A DNA stretch of 64,000 nucleotides from Acutalibacter sp. (GTDB taxonomy: Bacteria > Bacillota > Clostridia > Oscillospirales > Acutalibacteraceae). Below, one piece after another: positions 8,268 to 16,988 of the stretch. Under the pieces are notes generated by a model. It saw nothing but the letters and a program-made list of their open reading frames with translations, was not told where the DNA came from and did no database searches. Position numbers and translations under genes: made by a program. The stretch's first letter is position 1; the number at the start of each line of letters is the position of its first letter. The stretch covers positions 206,873 through 270,872 of the forward strand of contig JAHHRN010000002.1 in the NCBI GenBank assembly GCA_020025775.1. The letters run 5' to 3'.

Positions 8268-8630
8268 GTGGATAAAATTATTATAAACGGCTTAAAGCTC
8301 TATGCTTATCACGGCGTAAATCCCGAAGAAAAAGAGGATGGCCAATTTTTCGTTTTGGATATTACTTGTTTTTTGGATTTGCAAAAGCCCTGCCATTCCG
8401 ATAATGTAGAAGATACCGTCAGCTATGCGCAGGTCATAAAAAAAGTTCGCGCGGCATTTTTACAGGAAAAATATGATTTATTGGAAAAAGCGGCGCAAGT
8501 AGTTGCCGACACTGTTTTAGAAAATTTTCCCGCCGTGGAGTCAGTGAATGTGCTTCTTAAAAAGCCGCAGGCACCGGTGAAAGCGGATATTGCTTATACC
8601 GCCGTAGAAATTACAAGAAACAGAGTGTAA
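8268..8630 (+). CDS. folB: Dihydroneopterin aldolase (GTG start)
   Basis: 120 residues, the normal size. It cleaves 7,8-dihydroneopterin to 6-hydroxymethyl-dihydropterin and glycolaldehyde. It shows the family opening IIINGLKLYAYHGVNPEE with the conserved YHGV and glutamate, the DTVSYAQV substrate loop, and KPQAPV near the C-terminus with the catalytic lysine. The start is GTG with RBS TTAGGAGAG overlapping the end of folP. Confidence 0.95.
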   Translation: MDKIIINGLKLYAYHGVNPEEKEDGQFFVLDITCFLDLQKPCHSDNVEDTVSYAQVIKKVRAAFLQEKYDLLEKAAQVVADTVLENFPAVESVNVLLKKPQAPVKADIAYTAVEITRNRV

Positions 8631-8645
8631 GAGGGGAGAAGTTAC

Positions 8646-9143
8646 ATGCTTGCAGTTATCGGACTCGGTACGAATCAAGGCAATCGAGAAGAAAATTTAA
8701 AACAAGCCCTTGTCGCTCTGGGGCTTGTGCCTAAAACAGAAGTGTTGCGCATTTCATCCGTTTATCAAACCAAGCCCTACGGATTTTTGGATCAGCCGGA
8801 CTTTCTCAACATGGTTGCGGAAATTCAAACCGAGCTTTCTCCCTCTGCCTTACTCGGCGCCTGTTTGGGGATTGAAGCCGGTCTTGGCAGAATACGTCTT
8901 TTCAAAAACGGTCCCCGCATTATGGATTTAGATTTTTTAATTGGGGAAAATGTCAATTCGGACACAGAGGAGCTTCGCTTACCGCATCCGGAAATTTTGA
9001 ATCGCTCCTTTGTTTTAGTTCCTTTAAAAGAACTGTATGAAAGCGGTAATGCTTTTGGTTTTTCTTTTGAAAAGGCCTACGAAATGCATCCGAAAGATGA
9101 TATTGAACTTTTCCTCAGCGCAGATGCATTTCAAAAATTATAA
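8646..9143 (+). CDS. folK: 6-hydroxymethyl-dihydropterin pyrophosphokinase (HPPK)
   Basis: 165 residues. It transfers pyrophosphate from ATP to 6-hydroxymethyl-dihydropterin, giving the FolP substrate. Motifs: GLGTNQGNREENLKQAL at the N-terminus, GLGRIRLFKNGPRIMDLDFLI (metal-binding DLDFLI) and LPHPEILNRSFVLVPLKEL. It closes the folate cluster; a tRNA gene with its own promoter follows. No folC or pabAB genes are in this window. Confidence 0.96.
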   Translation: MLAVIGLGTNQGNREENLKQALVALGLVPKTEVLRISSVYQTKPYGFLDQPDFLNMVAEIQTELSPSALLGACLGIEAGLGRIRLFKNGPRIMDLDFLIGENVNSDTEELRLPHPEILNRSFVLVPLKELYESGNAFGFSFEKAYEMHPKDDIELFLSADAFQKL

Positions 9144-9152
9144 GCGGTACTA

Positions 9153-9181
9153 TTGACAAAGCGAGCTTTTTTTGCTAAAAT
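9153..9181 (+). promoter_or_regulatory. Sigma-A promoter of tRNA-Gly
   Basis: TTGACA (9153-9158), 17-nt spacer, TAAAAT (9176-9181). The -35 is consensus and the -10 matches at 5 of 6. It lies 16 nt before the tRNA 5' end. Confidence 0.8.
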
Positions 9182-9197
9182 TTAATGCGTTGACTAT

Positions 9198-9272
9198 GCG
9201 GGTGTAGTTCAATGGTTAGAATTCCAGCCTTCCAAGCTGGCTGTGTGGGTTCGATTCCCATCACCCGCTCCA
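9198..9272 (+). tRNA. tRNA-Gly (anticodon TCC), CCA encoded
   Basis: A complete cloverleaf can be drawn. The acceptor stem is GCGGGTG (9198-9204) with CACCCGC (9262-9268). The anticodon stem is CCAGC/GCTGG around the loop CTTCCAA, giving anticodon TCC (reads GGA and GGG). The T-arm has GTGGG-TTCGATT-CCCAT. The discriminator T and the terminal CCA (9270-9272) are encoded in the DNA. It is followed at once by a terminator, so it is a single-gene transcript. Confidence 0.96.
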
Positions 9273-9277
9273 AACAA

Positions 9278-9311
9278 AACGTCGGGCTTTGCAGTCCGAC
9301 GTTATTTTTTT
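9278..9311 (+). terminator. Terminator after tRNA-Gly, probably bidirectional
   Basis: A perfect 8-bp stem, AACGTCGG (9278-9285) with CCGACGTT (9296-9303), then TATTTTTTT. On the minus strand a T-rich tail also follows, so it could end the small convergent ORF as well. Confidence 0.9.
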
Positions 9312-9323
9312 GCAAAATATAAA

Positions 9324-9422
9324 TTATATACGCTCTTTTTGAATAGCAAACATGCACCAAAGTGGAAAAACAAAGAGGCTATAAAGAAAGATTGCAAGTA
9401 AAAACCAAAGAAATTTTCTCAT
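9324..9422 (-). CDS. 32-residue single-span membrane mini-protein
   Basis: A small ORF whose ATG (9422) has a near-perfect ribosome binding site (AAAGGAGGAG) at 7 nt spacing. The product begins MRKFLWFLLAIFLYSLFVF and ends in a charged tail QKERI, a classic one-helix membrane mini-protein with a positive N-terminus. It lies between the tRNA terminator and the divergent PBP gene. I do not recognise the family; function unknown. The longer 63-codon version of the frame has no RBS and is not favoured. Confidence 0.55.
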   Translation of the reverse strand: MRKFLWFLLAIFLYSLFVFPLWCMFAIQKERI

Positions 9423-9500
9423 AAATGCTCCTCCTTTGGGCTTATTTTCCCCAAAACACAGAAAAAATATAAAAATATATTTAAATTTTAGAAAAATTAG

Positions 9501-9529
9501 GTGAAAAGCGGTCAATTATATGTTATAAT
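9501..9529 (+). promoter_or_regulatory. Putative promoter of the PBP/pyr unit
   Basis: Extended -10 TGT-TATAAT (TATAAT 9524-9529) with a poor -35 (GTGAAA). It lies 60 nt upstream of the class A PBP gene. Because later gaps are 13-23 nt or overlaps, it may also serve the pyrimidine genes. Confidence 0.5.
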
Positions 9530-9589
9530 AATTTTTCGATAATAGGTGTCAAAATAGGCACTTGAAAATGGAAATAACGGAGGCACTTT

Positions 9590-11911
9590 ATGGCATCCAA
9601 ACAAAAACAAACTCAAAAGGTAAAAAAACATACAGGCTCTAAGAAAAAAATCAGAGGTCCGTTAGCCGCTCTCTTGGCAATTTTAATTACCGGACTTGTA
9701 ACGGTCACGATTATCGGTCTGTACTTTTTGATTTTTGCTATTTCTTTTGTCAACGGTGAACCCAAAATTAATTTAGAAGAATATAAGCAAAATCAAGACC
9801 AAACTACCTTTATTTACGCTAAAAATGCCGATGGTGAGGATATTGAAATCAACCGTTTACACGGCGAGCAAAACCGTATTTGGGTAGATTATAACGAAGC
9901 AAATCCCGAAGAAAGCGTTATTCCGCAAAACCTTGCCAATGCTTATATTGCGCTGGAGGACAAGCGCTTCAGAAAACACAACGGCGTAGACTGGTCTCGT
10001 ATTGCTACTGCTTCTATTAAGAATATCGTTGCCAAAGATAAAGCCGGTGGTTCTACGCTCACCCAGCAGCTTATTAAAAACTTGACCGGTGAAAATAAGC
10101 GTATTTTAAATCGTAAATTCTACGAAATTCTGACAGCGCTTAACTTAGAGAAAAACGTTTCTAAAGAAAGCATCTTAGAAGCTTATATGAACACTATTTA
10201 TATGAGCCACGGCTGCTACGGCGTGCAGACGGCTTCCGAAAAGTATTTCGGTAAAAACGTGCAGGATTTGAATTTAGCAGAATGTGCCTCTCTTGCAGCC
10301 ATTACAAAAGCACCCTCTGCAAATGATCCGTTAAAGAATCCGGAAAAGAATAGAAGCAGACAGCTTTACTGCCTGGAAATGATGCTGAATGAAAAGATGA
10401 TTACCAAGGAAGAATATGATGAAGCTGTCGCTTACGAAATGGTATTCACCAACAGCGAAAACTTCGTTGCTTCTGAGGAGTTGGAATCTTCTAAAAATCA
10501 GTCTCAAAATAAAATTCAAAGCTATTATGTAGACTATGTTATTCAATCTGTTATTAAGGATTTGATGAACCAGTACGGCATGACCAAATCTCAGGCTTCT
10601 TCCATGATTTATTCCGGCGGTCTTCGTATCTACGCTGCAGTAGATTTAGACGTTCAAGCAGCAATGGAAGATGTTTATGTCCATGAAAAAGATTTCCCGA
10701 AGCCCAAAGAAGGCTTTGAAGACAGACAGTCTGCTATGACCATTATGGATTATAAAGGCAGAATTGTCGGCATGGTCGGCGGTGCCGGCGAGAAAACACA
10801 AAATAGAGGTCTTAACCGTGCGGCAAACTCGGTAAGACAGCCCGGTTCTTCCATTAAGCCTTTAACCATTTATGCTCCGGCTATTGAAAATAAATATGTA
10901 ACTTGGAGTACTTTGGTTAAGAACTACGGTATTGATAATTACTACAAAGACGGTAAACCCGGTCCGCACAACTACGGCGGCGATCCCGGTTCTCCGGATT
11001 CTTATGTAAATGTGCAGAAGGCGATTTGTAAATCTTACAACACAGTTCCTGCACAGCTTGCAAAGCAGATGGGCTTCAGAAAGTGCTTCGATTTTGCAAC
11101 ACAGAAATTTCATCTTGCGAATCTTGTAGATCCTACCGATATCAATGCATCCTCCATGGCTGTCGGCGGTACACACAAAGGTGTAACTACCTTGGAAATG
11201 GCAGCAGCTTATGCAACATTCGGTAACGGTGGTATGTACTACGAGCCTTACGCTTATTATAAGGTTACCAACAGCAATGGTGATGTCTTATTGCAAAAGG
11301 CAACCGAACCCGAAGGTGAACGCGCAATCACACCCGAAACTGCAGATATTATGAATGAATTACTGCAAACCGTTGTAACCGATGCTGCAGGCCAGGCAAC
11401 AGCTAGAAATTACGGCCTTAAAAATTCTCTTCTCTTTGCAAAAACCGGTACAACCAGTGAAGACAAAGACCGTTGGTTTGTCGGCGGCACACCATATTAT
11501 GTCGGTGCAGTTTGGTTCGGTTGTGACCAGCAGAAATCCATTTCGGATTACGTAAGCGGCAACCCTGCCGGTAAGATTTTTGATAACGTTATGAATAAAG
11601 TTCACAAAAATCTTAAGAAAGTTGAGTTTACCAAAACTTCTCCGATTGTAGAACAGCATTACTATTGCACACAAACCGGTCTTTTAGCAGGCGACAACTG
11701 CCAAAGTAAAGCAATGGGCTGGTATAGCAAAAAGAATTTACCGGGCACTTGTGTAAGCTGTACAGCAGCTCCTGCGCCGCAACCGACGCCGGAAGGTGAA
11801 AACAGCACACAGGCACCGAATGCAGAAACTGAAACAGAGGCACAAAAGCCTAATCCCGAGCCGGGTACAGATGCAGGGGAGCCTAAGCCCGAACAAAAAC
11901 CATCACACTAA
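9590..11911 (+). CDS. Class A penicillin-binding protein (PBP1A-like)
   Basis: 773 residues. A basic cytoplasmic tail and one membrane helix (about 24-53) precede a glycosyltransferase family 51 domain with catalytic E123 in LEDKRFRKHNG and the motif GGSTLTQQLIKNL. The transpeptidase domain has SxxK at S420-K423 (PGSSIKP), an SxN motif in KSYNTVP, and KTGT at 618-621. A low-complexity tail rich in Pro/Glu/Thr follows a small Cys-containing module (TQTGLLAGDNC). It polymerises and cross-links peptidoglycan outside the membrane. Its stop is only 13 nt before pyrC, an unusual neighbour. Confidence 0.95.
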   Translation: MASKQKQTQKVKKHTGSKKKIRGPLAALLAILITGLVTVTIIGLYFLIFAISFVNGEPKINLEEYKQNQDQTTFIYAKNADGEDIEINRLHGEQNRIWVDYNEANPEESVIPQNLANAYIALEDKRFRKHNGVDWSRIATASIKNIVAKDKAGGSTLTQQLIKNLTGENKRILNRKFYEILTALNLEKNVSKESILEAYMNTIYMSHGCYGVQTASEKYFGKNVQDLNLAECASLAAITKAPSANDPLKNPEKNRSRQLYCLEMMLNEKMITKEEYDEAVAYEMVFTNSENFVASEELESSKNQSQNKIQSYYVDYVIQSVIKDLMNQYGMTKSQASSMIYSGGLRIYAAVDLDVQAAMEDVYVHEKDFPKPKEGFEDRQSAMTIMDYKGRIVGMVGGAGEKTQNRGLNRAANSVRQPGSSIKPLTIYAPAIENKYVTWSTLVKNYGIDNYYKDGKPGPHNYGGDPGSPDSYVNVQKAICKSYNTVPAQLAKQMGFRKCFDFATQKFHLANLVDPTDINASSMAVGGTHKGVTTLEMAAAYATFGNGGMYYEPYAYYKVTNSNGDVLLQKATEPEGERAITPETADIMNELLQTVVTDAAGQATARNYGLKNSLLFAKTGTTSEDKDRWFVGGTPYYVGAVWFGCDQQKSISDYVSGNPAGKIFDNVMNKVHKNLKKVEFTKTSPIVEQHYYCTQTGLLAGDNCQSKAMGWYSKKNLPGTCVSCTAAPAPQPTPEGENSTQAPNAETETEAQKPNPEPGTDAGEPKPEQKPSH

Positions 11912-11924
11912 GAAGGAGTAAATC

Positions 11925-13220
11925 ATGAGCGTGATTTTATTTAAAAATGCCCGTCTTGTGGATCCGACACAAAATTTAGATTCCGTCGGCGATTTGCTTT
12001 GCGAAGATGGTAAAATTACAAAACTCGGTCAAAATATTGAAGCACCCAACGAGGCTAAAGTGGTAGATGCAACGCATCTTGTTCTAGCACCAGGTTTCAT
12101 TGACTTGCATGTCCATTTGCGTGATCCTGGTTTTACACAGAAAGAAGACGTGGAAAGCGGTTGTAATGCGGCGGCGGCAGGCGGTGTAACCACACTGTGT
12201 GCCATGCCCAACACCGCGCCCACCTGTGATTCTCCGGAAGCTGTACAAGAATTGTTAGAAAAAGCCAAATCTGCCAAAGCTCACGTAATTCCCGTTGCGG
12301 CGATTACCAAAGGTTTGCGCGGTGAAGAACTTACGGATATGAAAGCTTTAGTGGAAGCCGGCGCAGGTGCTTTTTCAGATGACGGCGTTCCGGTTGCAAC
12401 AGCCCGCCTTATGGCAGATGCTATGGAACAGGCTGCGGCTTTAAATACACCCATTTTTGCACACACAGAGGACAGAACCCTTTCCAAAGGCGGCATCATT
12501 CATGACGGTATCTCAGCCAAAGAGCTTGGTGTTATCGGTATTCCAAGCAGTGCCGAAGATGTGGGAACAGCAAGAGAAATTGCACTTTTAATGTCTGCGC
12601 CGAAAGGCTGTCATTTACATATTTGCCACACCAGCACAAAGATTTCCGCATCGCTGATTCGGGATGCCAAAGCGAAGGGCTATGCTGTAACGGCAGAAAC
12701 CTGTCCGCATTATTTTATCTTCGATGAAACCAAGGTGCTCACGGAAGATGCAGATTACAGAATGAATCCGCCTCTTCGCACCAAGGAAGACAAAGAAGCG
12801 ATTTTTAACGCGATTGTAAGCGGTGATTTGGATGTTATTGCAACGGATCATGCACCACATACAGTCGAAGAAAAAAGCGATTTTTACCATGCACCGAACG
12901 GTGTTATCGGTATGGAAACTTCCTTTTCCGCTTCTTATACAGCTCTCGTTGCAAGCGGTAAATTAACGCTTTCCGAACTCATTTATCGCATGTCCGCAAA
13001 ACCAGCGGAGATTTTAGGCATTGATGCTGGTACTCTGAAAGTCGGCAGCCCTGCAGATCTCGTTTTGCTGGATGAAAACGAAACATGGGTTGTAGATCCC
13101 GAAAAATTACACGGTAAATCTAAAAATGCTGTGTTTAAGAATTGCACCTTACAAAGTAAAGTAAAAATGACCGTCTTAGACGGAAAAATAGTTTTTGAAG
13201 ATGAAAGGAAGGATTTCTAA
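11925..13220 (+). CDS. pyrC: Dihydroorotase
   Basis: 431 residues, type I dihydroorotase. It cyclises N-carbamoyl-aspartate to dihydroorotate in pyrimidine synthesis. The zinc motif DLHVHLRDPGFTQKED is near residue 60, followed by metal histidines in FAHTED and HICHTS, and the catalytic aspartate region IATDHAPH. RBS AGAAGGAG fixes the start. The stop overlaps the pyrF start codon as TAATG. No PyrR-type attenuator is seen; the gene follows the PBP gene by 13 nt. Confidence 0.97.
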   Translation: MSVILFKNARLVDPTQNLDSVGDLLCEDGKITKLGQNIEAPNEAKVVDATHLVLAPGFIDLHVHLRDPGFTQKEDVESGCNAAAAGGVTTLCAMPNTAPTCDSPEAVQELLEKAKSAKAHVIPVAAITKGLRGEELTDMKALVEAGAGAFSDDGVPVATARLMADAMEQAAALNTPIFAHTEDRTLSKGGIIHDGISAKELGVIGIPSSAEDVGTAREIALLMSAPKGCHLHICHTSTKISASLIRDAKAKGYAVTAETCPHYFIFDETKVLTEDADYRMNPPLRTKEDKEAIFNAIVSGDLDVIATDHAPHTVEEKSDFYHAPNGVIGMETSFSASYTALVASGKLTLSELIYRMSAKPAEILGIDAGTLKVGSPADLVLLDENETWVVDPEKLHGKSKNAVFKNCTLQSKVKMTVLDGKIVFEDERKDF

Positions 13221-14140
13221 TGGGCTTTGACAGACTTATAAAAGCAATCGAAGAAAAACAAAATCCGACTGTGGCAGGCTTAGACCCGAAGCTTCAGTTT
13301 ATCCCCGAATACATTAAACAGGCTTCTTTTGAAAAATACGGCAACACCTTAGAAGGTGCGGCAGATGCACTTCTTACCTTTAACAAAGGTTTGATTGATG
13401 CACTTTATGATATTGTTCCGGCTGTAAAGCCACAGTGTGCTTATTACGAAATGTACGGCTGGCAGGGTATGCGAGCTCTTGCTGAAACGATCGCTTATGC
13501 GAAGAGCAAAGGTCTTTTTGTAATGACAGACGGTAAGAGAAATGATATCGGTACCACTATGACAGCTTATGCAACCGCTCATCTCGGCGAAACCGATATT
13601 AACGGTGAAATGGTTCCAGCATTCGACGGTGACGCACTTACTGTAAACGGCTATCTCGGCAGTGACGGTGTAAATCCGCTTTTAGATATTTGTAAAGCAG
13701 ATGACAAGGGCATTTTCGTTCTTGTAAAGACCTCCAACCCGTCTTCCGGTGAATTACAGGACAGACTTTTGGACGGCGTTCCCGTTTATGAAGCTATGGG
13801 CAAAATGTGTGAAGGCTGGGGCGAAGATAACCGTGGCAAATTCGGCTATTCCGCTGTAGGCGCAGTTGTCGGTGCAACTTATCCCGAACAGCTCGCACAC
13901 TTACGTAAAGCTTTACCGCACACCTTCTTCTTAGTACCCGGTTACGGTGCACAGGGCGGCGGTGCAAAAGACGTTGCAGGCGCGTTTGATGAAAACGGTC
14001 GCGGCGCAATCATCAACTCTTCTCGTGGCATTATGTGTGCATATCAGAAGGGCGATTATGATGAAACAGAATATGCTCTTGCAGCTAGAAATGAAGCTAT
14101 TCGTATGCGTGAAGATATTATGGGCGCATTAAAGAAATAA
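13220..14140 (+). CDS. pyrF: Orotidine-5'-phosphate decarboxylase (long form)
   Basis: 306 residues, the longer type of OMP decarboxylase that makes UMP from OMP. The active-site signature MTDGKRNDIGTT contains the catalytic Lys/Asp pair; GAVVGATYPEQ and the phosphate-binding VPGYGAQGGGA motif are at the C-terminal side. RBS AAAGGAAGG sits in the end of pyrC. It is followed after 23 nt by the CarB-like gene. Confidence 0.96.
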   Translation: MGFDRLIKAIEEKQNPTVAGLDPKLQFIPEYIKQASFEKYGNTLEGAADALLTFNKGLIDALYDIVPAVKPQCAYYEMYGWQGMRALAETIAYAKSKGLFVMTDGKRNDIGTTMTAYATAHLGETDINGEMVPAFDGDALTVNGYLGSDGVNPLLDICKADDKGIFVLVKTSNPSSGELQDRLLDGVPVYEAMGKMCEGWGEDNRGKFGYSAVGAVVGATYPEQLAHLRKALPHTFFLVPGYGAQGGGAKDVAGAFDENGRGAIINSSRGIMCAYQKGDYDETEYALAARNEAIRMREDIMGALKK

Positions 14141-14163
14141 ACTCTTTTTCGGAGGCAAATTTT

Positions 14164-16974
14164 ATGAAAGATTCTTTCAAAAAAATACTCGTTATCGGTG
14201 CGGGTCCCGTTGTTATCGGCCAGTCCAGTGAGTTGGATTATGCCGGTACACAGATTTGCAGAACCTTAAAAGAAGCAGGAAAAACGGTAGTTGTTGTTAA
14301 CCCGAATCCTGCAACTGTAATGACGGATAAGCACTTTGCAGATGTCGTATACTTAGAACCGCTCGGCGCGGAAATCCTTAAAAAGATTATCGAAGTCGAA
14401 AAGCCGGATGCTGTTTTAGCAGCTGCCGCCGGTAAAAAAGGCATTGAGCTTTGCTTAGAAATGCATCAAAACGGTGATTTTAAAGATTTGGGCGTTGAGC
14501 TTTTGGATATTCAGCCTGACGTTTATAAAACACTGAATTCTCGCCGTGCCTTAAATGACCTCTTAAAAGAAGAAAAACTTCCGTTTTTACAAGAAGAAGT
14601 CGTAAATAGCGAAGAAGAAGCTATGGCTTTCGCACAGTCCGTCGGCTTCCCTGTATCGGTTCGTGCCGCTTTCTCTGCAGATGCAGGCAGCTTTATTCCC
14701 TGCGAATGTGCTGAGGATTTAAAGACTTCCTTTGCACAGGCTTGCGAAAAATCCATGCTCGGTCAGGTAGCCGTTCAGAAATGCATTACCGGTTATAAAG
14801 AAATCAACGTGCAGTGCGTGCGTGATGCAAGCGGCCAGTGCGAAGTACTTTGCGCTACCGAATATATGGAAGTTATCGGCATCCATTCCGGCGATAGTAT
14901 TGCGGTTATTCCGACCAAAACCTTGCCGAAAGCGCTTTTAGATGCACTTTATAATGCAACAAAGGCTATTGCAAATCGTGTGGAATTAAACGGTACTTGC
15001 TTTGTTCGCTTTGCAGTAAATCGTGAGAATACTGAATACGTTGTGTTTGGTGCTGACTCCGTATTTTCCCGTGCTACAGCCCTTTGCGAAAAAGCTTCTA
15101 GATTCCCGCTTTCTGCTGTTTGCACAAAGCTTGCGCTCGGTGCAACCTTAAAAGAAATTGCCGAAAAAGATTTCGCAGTTCCGGATGCATCTTATTATGA
15201 CAAGCACGTTTGCGTTCGTGTTCCGAAATGGTCCTTTGAAAAATTCGGTGAGGCAGCTTATCGCAAACTCGGCGATACCATGAAATCTACCGGTGAAATT
15301 TTTGCACATGGCGAAACTTTTGCTTCCGCATTTTATAAAGCACTTCTTTCCTTACAGCCTTTAAAGGCCGTAAAAGAGGAGATTGCCAACTTAAGCGACG
15401 AGGATTTGCTGAAGAAACTTTCCGTTGCTGATGACAGACGTATATTCATGCTTTATGAAGCACTCAGACGCGACATTTCTTTAGAAGAGCTCGAAAAGCT
15501 TACCAATGTAGATCAGGCATTCCTTTCTGAAATTCAAGCACTTGCTGATTCCTCCGATGAAGAAAAAGCGGCTCTGAGCCGAATTTCCGCTGCCAAGAGC
15601 ACAGACAAATCCAACAAGAAAAAAGTACTTGTTATCGGTGCAGGCCCGACTTCTATCGGCCTTGGTACTGACAGAGATTTTGCTGTGACACTCGCATCTA
15701 AAGCACTTTCCGATTTTGGTAAACAAACGGTTATTTTAAATGATAACCCGGCGGCAAATTCCGCTTCTCTTTTTGCAGCAGACAGCGTATATACTGAGCC
15801 GATTGATGATGAAAGTGTTGCAAAAATTGCAAAGAAGGAAGAAATCGACGGTGCGCTTTTGGCTTTCGGCGGCGGCAATGCAGTTCGCAAGTCCGAAATT
15901 CTCAAATCTCTCGGCGTAGAAATTTACGGTCCGGATGCAGAAATGCACCGAATCCTTAAAAACAAGCTTGCCTTCACAGATCTTTTGGATGAACAGAAAA
16001 TCCGTCGTGTGGACAATCGTCGCGTTTTAGTAGGCAAGGGTGCACATGTAGATGTTCTTTCTGATGGCGAAAATATTTTAATTCCTGGCATTTGCGAGCA
16101 CGTTGAAAAGGCAAAGGTACATTCCGGTGACTCCTTAGCCGTTTATCCGAGCCTTTCCTTTAATGAAAATGTAAAAGCAGAGATTCTTTCTTTCGCAGAA
16201 CGTCTTTGCCGTGCTTTAAAGCTTAAGGGTATTTTAAATATGCAATTTGTAGTTTATGACAACGAAGTTTATGTCATTTCTGCAAGTGTGGTTGCCACCA
16301 GAAACATTCCCTTTATGACCAAAGCAACCGGTCTTCCGATTGTAGAGCTTGCCACACGTTTAATGCTCGGCGAGACTCTTTCGGATTTAGGCTTAGGCAC
16401 AGGGCTTTATAAAGAATCGCAAAAGGTTTATGTTCGTGTACCTGTATTCAGCTTCGAGCATCTTGAAAAAATCGACGTTCGTTTGGGTGATGAAATGCGC
16501 TCGACCGGTGAAGTTATTGGTGTAGGTGATACCTATGATGAGGCTGTTTATAAAGGCTTCTTAGCTTCCGGCATGCGTCTTAAGAGAACCGGCGGCGTTA
16601 TGATTTCTGTTGCAGATTCCGATAAACCGGCGAGCATAGCACTCGGTGCTGCTTTGTTAAACCAGGGTTTTAAGATTTATGCAACTGCAAACACCGCAAA
16701 GCTTCTCAATGCTAACCACGTTGCGGCAAATGCTGTACGTAAGATTCATGAGGGCGAACCGAATACCTTACATCTGATTTTACAGAATAAGCTTTCCTAT
16801 TTGGTATCTACCGCGCAGGAAGCTTCCAACCCGAATGATGATGACGTAAAAATCAGAAGAACGGCACTTCTTCGCCGTATTCCTGTATTGCCGTCTGTAG
16901 AAATGGCACTGGCTTTAACAGACTGTCTGGAAAAGAATGACGGCTTAGAAGAAATCAAAGTCAACAAGCTGTAA
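14164..16974 (+). CDS. Degenerate CarB homologue, likely pseudoenzyme
   Basis: 936 residues, clearly derived from the carbamoyl-phosphate synthase large chain (usually ~1,060-1,075), with two tandem halves (1-400 and 487-808) and a C-terminal MGS-like allosteric domain (809-930). Domain 1 has lost the glycine-rich loop (FSADAGSF at 170-177) and the metal ligands: Gln to R282, Glu to G296, Asn to D298. Domain 2 lacks about 60 residues between 607 and 620, which removes the ATP-grasp small subdomain, and has S706/S708 in place of Glu/Asn. Conserved scaffold motifs (GIHSGDS 239-245, KVHSGDS 651-657, MKSTGE, MRSTGE) are kept. The frame is intact with normal codon use, so it is not a decaying pseudogene. 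No carA is adjacent. It lies 23 nt after pyrF and 14 nt before pyrK. A role as regulator or scaffold for pyrimidine enzymes is only inference. Confidence 0.8.
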   Translation: MKDSFKKILVIGAGPVVIGQSSELDYAGTQICRTLKEAGKTVVVVNPNPATVMTDKHFADVVYLEPLGAEILKKIIEVEKPDAVLAAAAGKKGIELCLEMHQNGDFKDLGVELLDIQPDVYKTLNSRRALNDLLKEEKLPFLQEEVVNSEEEAMAFAQSVGFPVSVRAAFSADAGSFIPCECAEDLKTSFAQACEKSMLGQVAVQKCITGYKEINVQCVRDASGQCEVLCATEYMEVIGIHSGDSIAVIPTKTLPKALLDALYNATKAIANRVELNGTCFVRFAVNRENTEYVVFGADSVFSRATALCEKASRFPLSAVCTKLALGATLKEIAEKDFAVPDASYYDKHVCVRVPKWSFEKFGEAAYRKLGDTMKSTGEIFAHGETFASAFYKALLSLQPLKAVKEEIANLSDEDLLKKLSVADDRRIFMLYEALRRDISLEELEKLTNVDQAFLSEIQALADSSDEEKAALSRISAAKSTDKSNKKKVLVIGAGPTSIGLGTDRDFAVTLASKALSDFGKQTVILNDNPAANSASLFAADSVYTEPIDDESVAKIAKKEEIDGALLAFGGGNAVRKSEILKSLGVEIYGPDAEMHRILKNKLAFTDLLDEQKIRRVDNRRVLVGKGAHVDVLSDGENILIPGICEHVEKAKVHSGDSLAVYPSLSFNENVKAEILSFAERLCRALKLKGILNMQFVVYDNEVYVISASVVATRNIPFMTKATGLPIVELATRLMLGETLSDLGLGTGLYKESQKVYVRVPVFSFEHLEKIDVRLGDEMRSTGEVIGVGDTYDEAVYKGFLASGMRLKRTGGVMISVADSDKPASIALGAALLNQGFKIYATANTAKLLNANHVAANAVRKIHEGEPNTLHLILQNKLSYLVSTAQEASNPNDDDVKIRRTALLRRIPVLPSVEMALALTDCLEKNDGLEEIKVNKL

Positions 16975-16988
16975 GCTTTGGAGGAACT

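Noticed and set aside
11880..11925. PyrR-type attenuator before pyrC
   Set aside because: The gap from the PBP gene is only 13 nt and holds just the RBS.
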